From NCBI GenBank assembly GCA_965115995.1, contig OZ220472.1:620001-684000 (forward strand): a stretch of DNA of 64,000 nucleotides, read 5' to 3'. Positions within the stretch are counted from its first letter, which is position 1, and every line of letters begins with the position of its first letter. Under the pieces are notes generated by a model that was given only the letters and a program-made list of their open reading frames with translations, was not told the origin of the DNA and did no database searches. The DNA is from Poriferisodalis sp026713105 (GTDB lineage Bacteria > Actinomycetota > Acidimicrobiia > Acidimicrobiales > Poriferisodalaceae). Below are positions 46,507 through 55,677 of the stretch, in pieces. A program made the position numbers and the translations under genes.

Positions 46507-49329
46507 GTGGCTCTGTTTCAGCGCGTGCTCCGCGCCGGGGAAGGCAAGAAACTGCGCCTGTTGGAGCAGTTGGCCCCCGAGATCAACGCTGTCGAGCCGG
46601 AAGTCGAGCGCCTCTCCGACGAAGAGCTGAGGGCCCGCACGGGCGAGTTTCGAGCTGAACTCGACCGCGGCGCCGATCTCAACGACATCTTGGTGGATGC
46701 CTTCGCGGTCACCCGCGAGGCGGCGCGACGGGTCATCGGCCAGCGCCACTACGACGTGCAGCTCATCGGCGGCGCGGCGCTGCACTTCGGCTGGGTGGCC
46801 GAGATGCGCACCGGTGAGGGCAAGACGCTCGTGTCGACCTTGCCGGTGTATCTCAATGCGCTTGCCGGCAAGGGCGTCCACGTCGTCACCGTCAACGACT
46901 ACCTGGCCGCCCGCGACGCCGAGTGGATGGGGCGCATCCACCGCTTCCTGGGTCTCGATGTGGGGCTCGTGGTGCCCGGCCCCTACGACGCTGCGCACAA
47001 GCGTCGCCAGTACGGCGCAGACATCACCTACGGCACCAACAATGAGTTCGGATTCGACTACCTGCGCGACAACATGGCTCCGTCACGGGACGCTCAGGTC
47101 CAGCGGGGGCACAACTACTGCATCGTGGACGAGGTCGACTCGATCCTCATCGACGAAGCCCGCACCCCGCTCATCATCAGCGGCCGGGTTGCCGACGCCG
47201 CCAAGCTGTACCAGCAGTTCGCACGGATCGCTTCGACGATGACCCGCGACGTCGACTACGAAGTCGAGGAAGACAAGCGCAACGTGGCCGTGCTCGAGCC
47301 GGGCATCTCCAAGGTCGAGCGGGCGCTCAACATCGACAACCTCTACGACGAGGTCTCGGCCAACCTCGTCCACCAGATGAACGCGGCGCTGCGGGCCAAG
47401 GAGCTCTACCGCCGCGACAAGGACTATGTCGTCTCGCACGGCGAGGTCAAGATCGTCGACGAGTTCACCGGCCGCATCCTCGAAGGGCGCCGCTGGAGCG
47501 AGGGACTGCACCAGGCGGTCGAAGCCAAGGAGGGGGTGCCGATCAAGGAAGAGAACCAAACCCTCGCCACCATCACCCTGCAGAACTACTTCCGCCTCTA
47601 CGACAAGCTCGCCGGCATGACCGGCACCGCCACCACCGAGGCAGCGGAGTTCAATGGCACCTACGGGCTTGACGTGGTGCCGGTGCCGACCCACCTGCCC
47701 GTCGCACGGGACGACCAGGGCGATCTCATCTACAAGACCGAGGCGGCCAAGCTCGAAGCCGTCGTCGACGACATTTCCGAGCGCATCGGCTCCGGGCAGC
47801 CGACGCTGGTCGGCACGGTCAGCGTCGAGAATTCCGAGAAGCTGTCAGCCGCGCTGGAGCGCCGGGGAATCGACCACAACGTGCTCAACGCCAAAGAGCA
47901 CACGCGCGAGGCCGAGATCATCGCGCAAGCCGGCCGGTTGGGCTCGGTCACCGTGGCCACCAACATGGCCGGCCGCGGCGTCGACATCCTGCTCGGCGGC
48001 AACCCCGAGGGGATGGCGCGCCGAGACCTGCTGCGCGAGAAGATCGATCCCGACGATCCAGCCAACGCAGCAGATCTGGCGGCGCGCGCCGAGCGCTACG
48101 AGCCCGAGTGCAAGGTCGAGGGAGACGCCGTGCGCAAGCTGGGCGGCCTCTACGTGCTGGGCACCGAGCGCCACGAGTCGCGACGCATCGACAACCAGCT
48201 TCGTGGACGTGCCGGTCGCCAGGGCGATCCCGGGGCGAGCCGCTTCTACCTCTCGCTGGAAGACGACCTGATGCGCCTGTTCGCGACAGGCGCCGTGAAT
48301 TGGGTGATGGACCGCACGCTGCCCGATGACGTGCCGCTCGAGGCGAAGATGGTCACCAAGGCCATCGAGCGGGCTCAGAACACTGTCGAGCAGAAGAACG
48401 CCGAAGTTCGCAAGAACGTTCTCAAGTACGACGAGGTGATGAACGAGCAGCGCAAGGTCATCTATACGCGGCGCGAGCAGATCCTCGGCGGCGACGACCT
48501 GCGCACCGAATCGCTGGGCTATCTGCGAGATGCCGCCGAGGCAGCGGTGCTGGATCACTGTGCGAGCGAGGTCCCCGCCGAATGGGACATCGACGGGCTG
48601 CTGGCCACCATCGGCACCTATTGGCCCACCGAGCTCACGGCCGCTGAGCTCTCAGGCGACGGGCTGTCGGGAAAGGGCCAGCGCGACTGGAGCGTGGACG
48701 ACGCGGTCGAGTTGGTGTGCGCCGACGGTGAGCACCACTACGAGGCGCGTGAGGCCGAGATCGGGCCCGAGGCGATGCGCGAGGTGGAGCGCCAAGTGAT
48801 GCTGCGTCTCATCGACCAGCGCTGGCGGGAGCATCTCGCCGACATGGATCATCTGCGCGAGGGCATCCACCTGCGCGGCATCGGCCAGAAGGACCCCGTG
48901 GCGGAATGGCAGCGCGAGGGCTTCGACATGTTCGGTGCAATGCTCGAACGTGTCTACCGCGACTTCGTGACCTACGTGATGCACGTGCAGATTGCGCCAT
49001 CGCCAGTTGACGGTGCAGCAGCCTCCGATGCTGCGTCGCCGACGGCCGGACCTTCGGCTTCGACACCAGCAGGCGGCACAAGCCGGACAACCGACGTGCA
49101 GTACACGGCGCCAGACCTCACTCCTTCGACGGTTGGCGCCGGCAACGGAGCATCCGAGGCCGGTCCCGCACCGTCGGCGCCACGGGGCCCCAGCGGTCCG
49201 TCGCAGTCACGCCGGATTGCCGCTGGGTCGGCTGGCACCGTGGTCAAGACTGCCCAGGAAAAGCTGGGTCGCAACGATCCCTGCCATTGCGGATCGGGCC
49301 GCAAGTTCAAGCACTGCCACGGCCGCTGA
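46507..49329 (+). CDS. secA: Preprotein translocase ATPase SecA
   Basis: The 940-residue protein has Walker A TGEGKT (102-107), the second motif VDEVDSILIDEARTPL, the helicase-like NMAGRGVDI segment and a C-terminal zinc-binding SEC-C motif, DPCHCGSGRKFKHCH. A Pro/Ser/Thr-rich linker precedes the zinc motif. SecA drives preproteins through SecYEG at the inner membrane. The start is GTG. It is followed after 17 bases by prfB in the same direction. Confidence 0.97.
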   Translation: MALFQRVLRAGEGKKLRLLEQLAPEINAVEPEVERLSDEELRARTGEFRAELDRGADLNDILVDAFAVTREAARRVIGQRHYDVQLIGGAALHFGWVAEMRTGEGKTLVSTLPVYLNALAGKGVHVVTVNDYLAARDAEWMGRIHRFLGLDVGLVVPGPYDAAHKRRQYGADITYGTNNEFGFDYLRDNMAPSRDAQVQRGHNYCIVDEVDSILIDEARTPLIISGRVADAAKLYQQFARIASTMTRDVDYEVEEDKRNVAVLEPGISKVERALNIDNLYDEVSANLVHQMNAALRAKELYRRDKDYVVSHGEVKIVDEFTGRILEGRRWSEGLHQAVEAKEGVPIKEENQTLATITLQNYFRLYDKLAGMTGTATTEAAEFNGTYGLDVVPVPTHLPVARDDQGDLIYKTEAAKLEAVVDDISERIGSGQPTLVGTVSVENSEKLSAALERRGIDHNVLNAKEHTREAEIIAQAGRLGSVTVATNMAGRGVDILLGGNPEGMARRDLLREKIDPDDPANAADLAARAERYEPECKVEGDAVRKLGGLYVLGTERHESRRIDNQLRGRAGRQGDPGASRFYLSLEDDLMRLFATGAVNWVMDRTLPDDVPLEAKMVTKAIERAQNTVEQKNAEVRKNVLKYDEVMNEQRKVIYTRREQILGGDDLRTESLGYLRDAAEAAVLDHCASEVPAEWDIDGLLATIGTYWPTELTAAELSGDGLSGKGQRDWSVDDAVELVCADGEHHYEAREAEIGPEAMREVERQVMLRLIDQRWREHLADMDHLREGIHLRGIGQKDPVAEWQREGFDMFGAMLERVYRDFVTYVMHVQIAPSPVDGAAASDAASPTAGPSASTPAGGTSRTTDVQYTAPDLTPSTVGAGNGASEAGPAPSAPRGPSGPSQSRRIAAGSAGTVVKTAQEKLGRNDPCHCGSGRKFKHCHGR

Positions 49330-49346
49330 GAGGCTGAGCCGTCCCG

Positions 49347-50480
49347 ATGAGCCGAACCTTGAGCGACCTTGCCGACGCGTTGGCCGACCTCGATCGGCGC
49401 GTGACCGAGGCACATCAATACCTGCGGATCGACGAGGCGCGCACCCTGGCAGACGGACTGGAGGCTGAAGCCTCCGAGCCGTCGCTGTGGGACGACCCCG
49501 ACCGCGCCCGCGCGGTCACGACTCGGCTGTCACGTGTGCGCGACGACATCGAGCGATGGGAACGGGCGCGGGCAGACGTCGAAGACGCTGCAGCGCTGGC
49601 CGAGCTGGCAACCGAGGAAGACGACGCCGACCTGCTTCCCGAGATCGACGCGGTCGTCGAAGGAGCTGAGCGCCGCCTCGCGGACATCGAGCTGATGGCA
49701 CTGTTCAGCGGCGAGCACGATGACAACGACGCGGTGTGCGAGATCAACTCGGGTGCTGGGGGCACCGACGCGTGCGACTGGGCCGAGATGCTGCTGCGCA
49801 TGTACCAGCGCTGGGCCGAGCGCAACGACTTCAGCGTCGAGCTGACCGAGGCAACCGACGGGGGGGAGGCCGGCATCAGCTCCGCAACCTTTCTCGTGAG
49901 GGGGCGGCACGCCTTCGGGTTCCTCGCAGCCGAGCGGGGTGTGCACCGCCTGGTGCGCATCTCGCCATTCGATGCGCAGTCCCGCCGGCACACGGCGTTT
50001 GCCTCCCTGAAGGTCGTCCCGTTTTTCGACGAGGTCTCCGACGAGGTGCCGATCGACGAGAGCGAATTGCGCATCGACACCTACCGCTCGTCTGGGGCGG
50101 GTGGTCAGCACGTGAACGTCACCGATTCCGCCGTGCGCATCACGCACCTGCCGACGGGCATCGTCGTGGCGTGCCAGAACGAGCGCAGCCAGCACCAGAA
50201 CAAGGATCGGGCCATGCAGATGCTGGCAGCGAAACTCGCCGATCTGCAGAGGACCGAACGCGAGGCCGAGGTAGCCGCGCTGGCAGGCGAGCAGCGCGAT
50301 GTGGCGTGGGGCAGCCAGATCCGTTCCTACGTGCTGCACCCGTACCAGCAGGTCAAGGACCTGAGAACCGGATTGGAAATCGGCAACGTGGATGCCGTGC
50401 TTGACGGTGAGCTGAACGGTTTGATGGAGGCGTGCCTGCGCTGGCAGCGCTCTCAGCAGGGAACGGACGGACCTGTCTGA
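49347..50480 (+). CDS. prfB: Peptide chain release factor 2
   Basis: The 377-residue protein has the stop-codon recognition motif SPF (206-208), which identifies RF2 reading UGA and UAA, and the catalytic GGQ (252-254) that triggers peptide release. The N-terminal reading frame is continuous, so the programmed frameshift known in E. coli prfB is absent. It lies between secA and ftsE, as part of the conserved prfB-ftsE-ftsX order of actinobacteria. Confidence 0.95.
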   Translation: MSRTLSDLADALADLDRRVTEAHQYLRIDEARTLADGLEAEASEPSLWDDPDRARAVTTRLSRVRDDIERWERARADVEDAAALAELATEEDDADLLPEIDAVVEGAERRLADIELMALFSGEHDDNDAVCEINSGAGGTDACDWAEMLLRMYQRWAERNDFSVELTEATDGGEAGISSATFLVRGRHAFGFLAAERGVHRLVRISPFDAQSRRHTAFASLKVVPFFDEVSDEVPIDESELRIDTYRSSGAGGQHVNVTDSAVRITHLPTGIVVACQNERSQHQNKDRAMQMLAAKLADLQRTEREAEVAALAGEQRDVAWGSQIRSYVLHPYQQVKDLRTGLEIGNVDAVLDGELNGLMEACLRWQRSQQGTDGPV

Positions 50481-50627
50481 GTTCTAGGGGTGCCTGAGTT
50501 TCGGCGGATTGCTGGCGTACCGTTGGATTCAGCTTGTTCTCACACGGCCCTGCTGAAATTCGACTCGCCGGCATCCAGTGCAGCGATGCCGGTGGGCACA
50601 AACCGGCTGCACTACCTGAAGGCGCGC

Positions 50628-51386
50628 ATGATCCGCTTCGACAACGTCACGAAGATCTACAAGGGCGAGACGCGGGCGGTCAACGCCGTGACGCTCAACA
50701 TCGAGAAGGGCGAGTTCGTCTTCCTCGTCGGGCCGTCCGGCTCGGGCAAGTCCACGATGCTGCGCCTGATGACGTGTGAGGAGAAGGTCACCGACGGCGA
50801 CATTCACGTGGCTGGCAAAGACTTGTCCAAGCTGAACAGCTGGCGCGTGCCCTATCTGCGACGAAACATCGGCTCGGTTTTCCAGGACTTCAAGCTGCTG
50901 CCGAACAAGACCGTCTACCAGAACGTGGCCTTCGCCCTCGAAGTCATCGGTCGCCCCGAGAATGTCATTCGCACGCAAGTTCCCGCCATCTTGGAGCTGG
51001 TCGGCCTCGAGGACAAGCACCGGCGGTTCCCCGACGAGCTCTCGGGCGGCGAGCAGCAGCGGGTCAGCGTTGCCCGGGCGTTCGTGAACCGGCCGCTCAT
51101 CTTGCTGGCCGACGAGCCCACCGGAAACCTCGACCCTGACACCTCAGAGGAACTCACGTCGCTACTGGACCGGATCAATCGCACCGGCACCACCGTGGTC
51201 ATGGCCACGCACGATCAAGCGATTGTGAACCGCATGCGGCGCCGGGTGGTGGCGCTGCGGCACGGCGAACTCGTGCGTGATGAGCAGCGTGGCGCCTACG
51301 GCGGCGAGACTGGGCCTGCCGAGGCTGCCGCGACCGGGCCTGCGGAGGCTGCCGCGTCCCAGCCTGCCGATGGGGACAATCCGTGA
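50628..51386 (+). CDS. ftsE: Cell division ATP-binding protein FtsE
   Basis: The 252-residue ABC ATPase has Walker A GPSGSGKS (35-42), the signature LSGGEQQR and Walker B LILLADEPTGNLD. With FtsX it controls peptidoglycan hydrolases at the septum. The ATG preceded by GAAGG was chosen; an upstream extension of the frame lacks similarity. The C-terminus has an unusual tail of about 28 residues with a tandem GPAEAAA duplication, encoded by two near-identical 24-base units. It overlaps ftsX by GTGA. Confidence 0.95.
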   Translation: MIRFDNVTKIYKGETRAVNAVTLNIEKGEFVFLVGPSGSGKSTMLRLMTCEEKVTDGDIHVAGKDLSKLNSWRVPYLRRNIGSVFQDFKLLPNKTVYQNVAFALEVIGRPENVIRTQVPAILELVGLEDKHRRFPDELSGGEQQRVSVARAFVNRPLILLADEPTGNLDPDTSEELTSLLDRINRTGTTVVMATHDQAIVNRMRRRVVALRHGELVRDEQRGAYGGETGPAEAAATGPAEAAASQPADGDNP

Positions 51387-52276
51387 GCCGGATCCGCTAC
51401 TTCGCGCGGGAGACCTGGACCAACATCCGGCGCAATCTCACGCTGACGTTCGCCGCGATTCTCACCGTGGCGGTCGGCGTGATGCTGGTCGGCATGGGGC
51501 TGATGGCGGGCTATGCCAGCGGCAACGCGCTCGACCGCTGGGAGGGCGGCGTCCAATTCGAGGTGTTCCTGAACCCCCAGATCGATCCCAGCCAGATCGA
51601 TGCGCTCGGCATCGAGCTGCAGAATCATCCCGAGATCGATCGCATCGAGTTCTTCAGCTCTGAAGAGGCCTACGCGCTGGTATCCCAGCAGATGGCCGAC
51701 CAGCCCGAGCTGCTCGCGCAGGTGTCGCCTGAGGCGTTGCCCGCGTCTTACCGGGTCGTGCCCCGCTCGGTCGAGTCGGAGCTGATCGAGTCGCTGGCTG
51801 CACAGTTCCGCCAGCGGCCGGGCGTGATGTCGGTCCAGACCGGTCGGGAAGAGGTGGACGCCATCCGGACGTGGTTCACCTCGTTCCAGGGAATCGTGCT
51901 GCTGCTGTCGATCGTGCTGTCGGGGGCCAGCGTCATGCTCATCTTCAACTCGATCCGCGTGGCGATGTTCGCCCGGCGGCGCGAGATCGAGGTCATGAAG
52001 CTGGTCGGGGCCACGAACAGCTTCATCCGCTTCCCATTCATGCTCGAGGGCATGCTGCACGGACTCATCGGAGGCGTCATCGGCGCGATTGCTGCGGGCG
52101 CGCTGCGAGGCCACGTCGAGGGGCTGTTCTCGCGTTCGGAGATCTTGGCCTTCTTCCGGTCGTTCGTGGTTACGTCCAGTCAGTTCACGACCGTGGTGAT
52201 CATCACCGTGATCGCCGGCGTCGTCGTCGGGATTTTCGGTTCGGCATTCGCAGCGAGTCGCTTCCTCGACGTGTAG
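51383..52276 (+). CDS. ftsX: Cell division permease-like protein FtsX
   Basis: The 297-residue protein has a short cytoplasmic start with FARETWTNIRRNLTLTFAA, one transmembrane helix, an extracytoplasmic domain of about 130 residues (EVFLNPQID, PEALPASYRV), and three further helices in the C-terminal half. It anchors FtsE and transmits ATP hydrolysis to wall hydrolases outside. The start is GTG. The gene that often follows in actinobacteria, smpB, is not present; a crotonase gene follows after 108 bases. Confidence 0.94.
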   Translation: MSRIRYFARETWTNIRRNLTLTFAAILTVAVGVMLVGMGLMAGYASGNALDRWEGGVQFEVFLNPQIDPSQIDALGIELQNHPEIDRIEFFSSEEAYALVSQQMADQPELLAQVSPEALPASYRVVPRSVESELIESLAAQFRQRPGVMSVQTGREEVDAIRTWFTSFQGIVLLLSIVLSGASVMLIFNSIRVAMFARRREIEVMKLVGATNSFIRFPFMLEGMLHGLIGGVIGAIAAGALRGHVEGLFSRSEILAFFRSFVVTSSQFTTVVIITVIAGVVVGIFGSAFAASRFLDV

Positions 52277-52384
52277 AGCGGCACGACATCGAAGTCCGCT
52301 CGACGTACGCAACGGTGGGGCGTGTAGAAAAGCCGCCGACACCGCCGTCCGCCTCGAAGGGCGGCAGCTAGGCGAGGAGGCGAA

Positions 52385-53278
52385 GTGCCGGAGTTCGAGA
52401 CGATCCTGTACGAGGTTGATGATCGCGTCGCGACCATCACGTTCAACCGGCCGGAACGACTGAACGCGTTCAACGGCCAGATGCTGCGTGACGTCATGGA
52501 CGCCATCGACCTCGTCGACGCTGATGACGACGTGCGGGCCGTCATCTTCACCGGGGCCGGCCGGGGCTACTGCGCCGGGGCGGACCTCAGCGGTGGCGCC
52601 GACACGTTCGACTTCGATAGCCAATCAGATGAGCGGAAGGCTGCGCGAGCGTCAGAACGCGGCGACGACCTGGAGTGGATGCGAGACGGCGGAGGGCTGC
52701 TCACGCTGCGCCTCTATGAGTGCAACAAGCCGCTCATCGCAGCGATCAATGGCCCTGCGGTAGGCGTGGGCGTCACGATGACGCTGCCGATGGACATCCG
52801 ATTGGCGTCCACGAAAGCCCGCATCGGCTTCGTGTTCGCCCGGCGGGGAGTGGTGCCCGAGGCGTGCTCGTCGTACTTCTTGCCACGTGTGGTCGGGCTG
52901 TCGAAAGCGCTGGAGTGGTGCTTCAGCGGCCGCGTCTTCGATGCAGACGAGGCTCTCGAAGGCGGTCTGGTGCGCAGCCTGCACGAACCTGACGATCTGC
53001 TGCCCGCGGCCCGGGCGATTGCGGCCGAGATCGCTGAGAACACCTCAGCGATCTCCGTGTCGGTGATCCGCCACATGCTGTGGCGGATGCAGGCCGCCGA
53101 TCACCCGATGGAAGCGCACAAGATCGACTCCCGGGGGATCTACCACCTCGGACGCGGCGCCGACGCGCATGAAGGCGTGGCCTCGTTCCTCGAGAAGCGA
53201 CCGCCGGAATTCACGCTGCGCCCGACCCAGGACTTGCCCGAGTACTTCCCCTGGTGGGACGAGCCCGAATTCAGTTAG
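52385..53278 (+). CDS. Enoyl-CoA hydratase/isomerase (crotonase) family protein
   Basis: The 297-residue protein shows the crotonase fold: ITFNRPERLNAFN, the oxyanion-hole region GRGYCAGADLSGG, and INGPAVGVGVTMTLPMDIRLAS. A catalytic-type Glu appears in GVVPEACSSYFLPR. It has a C-terminal extension ending EYFPWWDEPEFS that short crotonases lack. It probably acts on acyl-CoA thioesters in fatty acid or aromatic degradation. The GTG start follows GAGGAGGCGA. It overlaps the convergent MFS gene by eight bases. Confidence 0.88.
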   Translation: MPEFETILYEVDDRVATITFNRPERLNAFNGQMLRDVMDAIDLVDADDDVRAVIFTGAGRGYCAGADLSGGADTFDFDSQSDERKAARASERGDDLEWMRDGGGLLTLRLYECNKPLIAAINGPAVGVGVTMTLPMDIRLASTKARIGFVFARRGVVPEACSSYFLPRVVGLSKALEWCFSGRVFDADEALEGGLVRSLHEPDDLLPAARAIAAEIAENTSAISVSVIRHMLWRMQAADHPMEAHKIDSRGIYHLGRGADAHEGVASFLEKRPPEFTLRPTQDLPEYFPWWDEPEFS

Positions 53279-54533
53279 AGGCTGAGGGGTCGTCTCCCCA
53301 GCCGGTGAGTGCGATGCCGGCGACGCAGGCGGCGACGGCGAGCCCGAACGCAGGACCGAAACTGTCGAACCAGTCCGCCGTTGCGCCGCCGAGCTGCGGT
53401 CCTGCTGCCAAGCCGAGGCCGAACACGATCGTGGCGACCCCGTAGGCGGAGCCGAATTCGTCGCCCGAGAGGTTGTCGCTGACCCGGGCTGCGATCGAGG
53501 CGATGATGCCGGTGAACGCCGTGCCGAAGATGAACGCCGACACCCACGCCAGTGCCTGCCCGCCTACGGCGAGCAGGGGATAGGCCGTCATGAACACGAC
53601 GGAGATCAACGACACCGCGAACCCGATGGTGACGGTGCGCCGCCTGCCGAGACGGTCGGCTGAGCGCCCGAAGATCGGACCGCCGGCGATGCTGCCGATG
53701 CCGATCGACGAGAAGGCAATCGCAGCGTCGCGAGCTTCGAAGAGATCCGCGTAGCCCTCGAGGTGGTCCACGATGAACGTGAGCACCGTCGTGACCACGA
53801 AGGCGTGCAGCGTGTAGGCGGTGATCAGCCGCCCAGCCTGTGGGACTTTGGCGAGTGCGGCGCGGGCGCCCCCGAATCCCGTGCGACCCGGTGTGCGTGA
53901 CCATCTGCGCACAGCGACGGCGAGGGCGACCAAGACCGCTGCGCCGATGATGAACTCAATCCGGTACACGTTGCGCACATGGCTGAGATCCGCGGCGGCG
54001 AGCACGGCCTCCCCAGGTTCAGCGCTGTCGGGACGGTTCAGAAGTCCGTCGATGGCGGCTGCCGCGACCATGCCGCTGCCGACGCCGCCCGTCATCCAGC
54101 CGGCCGCAGCGCCTCGGCGCTCGGGCCCCAGCAGCTCGGCGGCGAGCCCGGGGGTTCCTACCCACACGCCGGCCGCGCAGAAGCCCGTCAGCGCCAGCGC
54201 GAAGGCCGCAACGCCCACGTTCGGGCTCCATGCCAGCAGGGCCAGGCCGGCCACGTTCCCGGCGACGCCGATGCGCACAGCGCCGCTCAGGCCGGTGCGT
54301 CCCACGGTCAGTGCCACGACCAGCGAGCCCACGACATACAGCAGCAGATTCAGCGATCCGAGCGCGCCGGCGACCGTGTTGGACAAGCTGAACCCGTCTC
54401 GCAGGTCGGCGAAGAGCAGGGAGTAGGTAAAGCGGCCGAATGACTGCGACACTCCCGCTGCCGCTGCCAGCGTCAGCAGGGTGCCGATCCGCCGTGCGCG
54501 ACTGAACGCGTCGGTATGGGCCGCAGAGGTCAC
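53271..54533 (-). CDS. Major facilitator superfamily transporter
   Basis: The 420-residue protein has about twelve hydrophobic helices in two halves. The loop between helices 2 and 3 reads TVGRTGLSGAVR and its counterpart in the second half reads GRSADRLGRRRTVT, the MFS A-motif pattern. An N-terminal SQSFGRFTYSLL segment resembles YbfB/YjiJ-type carriers. The substrate is unknown. The EthD-like gene lies 64 bases away on the same strand, just downstream of it in coordinates and upstream in transcription. Confidence 0.85.
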   Translation of the reverse strand: MTSAAHTDAFSRARRIGTLLTLAAAAGVSQSFGRFTYSLLFADLRDGFSLSNTVAGALGSLNLLLYVVGSLVVALTVGRTGLSGAVRIGVAGNVAGLALLAWSPNVGVAAFALALTGFCAAGVWVGTPGLAAELLGPERRGAAAGWMTGGVGSGMVAAAAIDGLLNRPDSAEPGEAVLAAADLSHVRNVYRIEFIIGAAVLVALAVAVRRWSRTPGRTGFGGARAALAKVPQAGRLITAYTLHAFVVTTVLTFIVDHLEGYADLFEARDAAIAFSSIGIGSIAGGPIFGRSADRLGRRRTVTIGFAVSLISVVFMTAYPLLAVGGQALAWVSAFIFGTAFTGIIASIAARVSDNLSGDEFGSAYGVATIVFGLGLAAGPQLGGATADWFDSFGPAFGLAVAACVAGIALTGWGDDPSASN

Positions 54534-54597
54534 GACGATCTCGTTCGCTGGCTCATGGCGCTCGACTTCGAGTCTCGCTTGCGGGGATGCGAGCGAC

Positions 54598-55209
54598 TTA
54601 GTCGTGCGGCCAGGTGACGGCGGGAACCGGGGGGCGCTGGTGGTGGATCGTCTCGGTGGTGATCACCCGGCGGGGCGAGCGCTGCATGTCCGCGAACTTC
54701 GCGACGTCGGCGCGGATGACCTCCCGGTCGTGGTCGTCGCCGAAGAACCGTTCTCGCATGTCCTCCAGCGAGGCGAACGAGACCAGGGCGAAGCCGTCGT
54801 AGGGCGACCCGTTGAGCGTGGCGACGACGCTGAGCTGGGTGTAGTCCCACATGCCCGGATGATGCCGCAGTGCAAGCGGGGCGTGAGTGTCGCGCCAATG
54901 GCTGTCGCCCTGCGCGTGAGTCAGCGCAGGGTGATGGACCATCGGGAAGATTGCGGTCAAGCCCGGTGACGGCGCGCCGGGGTCGGCCCCCAGGGGGCGT
55001 TCGCGGATGATGCGTGAGAACGCCAGGTAGGTGCCGACTGTCCCGGCGCGGGTGAGCGCGTCGGCGGAGTCGGTCATGGCGCGCACCAGCGTGCGAAACG
55101 GCAGTTCGCGGCCGTCGTCGGGGTCGGCCGCATAGCACACGCCGCCCACGCTGGCTGCTACCTCGGCGGCGGCCTCCGGATCGTTCCCCGTGACGACGAG
55201 CTCGTGCAT
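54598..55209 (-). CDS. EthD-domain protein (dimeric alpha-beta barrel)
   Basis: The 203-residue protein has two related ferredoxin-like halves. The second half contains SHWRDTHAPLALRHHPGMWDYTQ, the hallmark of EthD domains, and a C-terminal ALVSFASLEDMRERFFGDD. Such proteins occur beside oxygenases and ring-degradation enzymes, but their exact activity is often unknown. The first half is more diverged. It may share an operon with the MFS transporter downstream. Confidence 0.75.
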   Translation of the reverse strand: MHELVVTGNDPEAAAEVAASVGGVCYAADPDDGRELPFRTLVRAMTDSADALTRAGTVGTYLAFSRIIRERPLGADPGAPSPGLTAIFPMVHHPALTHAQGDSHWRDTHAPLALRHHPGMWDYTQLSVVATLNGSPYDGFALVSFASLEDMRERFFGDDHDREVIRADVAKFADMQRSPRRVITTETIHHQRPPVPAVTWPHD

Positions 55210-55313
55210 GCCTGAAACCTAGTGCTGGCCTTGGGGCACCGCTGAGACCTGTCACCGGCTTCGAGGGGTGCCCTGCGGGTTGGGTGGACCGATCTGGGGG
55301 GCAGGATGGGGGC

Positions 55314-55658
55314 GTGCTCGAGATGGATGAGACCCCGTTCGCCGAATTGGTGGAGCAGGCGCTCGAAGAGATTCCCGATGCGCTGCGCTCGTTGATGGAC
55401 AACGTCGCCATCTTCGTGGAGGACCGGGGCGACGAACCGGACCTGCTCGGCGTCTACGAGGGAATCCCGCTGACCGAGCGCCACGACTACGGCGGGCTGG
55501 TGATGCCCGACAGCATCATCATCTACCGGCTGCCGATCCTGGAAATGTGCGAGACGCCCGACGATGTCGTCGAAGAAGTACTGGTGACCGTGGTCCACGA
55601 GATAGCGCACCACTTCGGCATCGACGACGACCGCCTGCACGAGCTGGGGTGGGACTGA
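55314..55658 (+). CDS. Small zincin-like metallopeptidase (DUF1025-type)
   Basis: The 114-residue protein ends in the zinc signature HEIAHHFGIDDDRLHELGW, typical of the minimal zincin family common in actinobacteria. The N-terminal half is acidic (FAELVEQALEEIPDAL, IFVEDRGDEPDLLGVYEG). The GTG of MLEMDETPF is preferred; another GTG lies 30 bases upstream. The substrate is unknown. It is divergent from the EthD gene across a 104-base spacer. Confidence 0.82.
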   Translation: MLEMDETPFAELVEQALEEIPDALRSLMDNVAIFVEDRGDEPDLLGVYEGIPLTERHDYGGLVMPDSIIIYRLPILEMCETPDDVVEEVLVTVVHEIAHHFGIDDDRLHELGWD

Positions 55659-55677
55659 CGCCGACGGCCTCGCGTTG

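Noticed and set aside
49347..49460. Programmed +1 frameshift in prfB
   Set aside because: The N-terminal frame is continuous from the ATG, with no internal TGA and no CTT-TGA slippery site.
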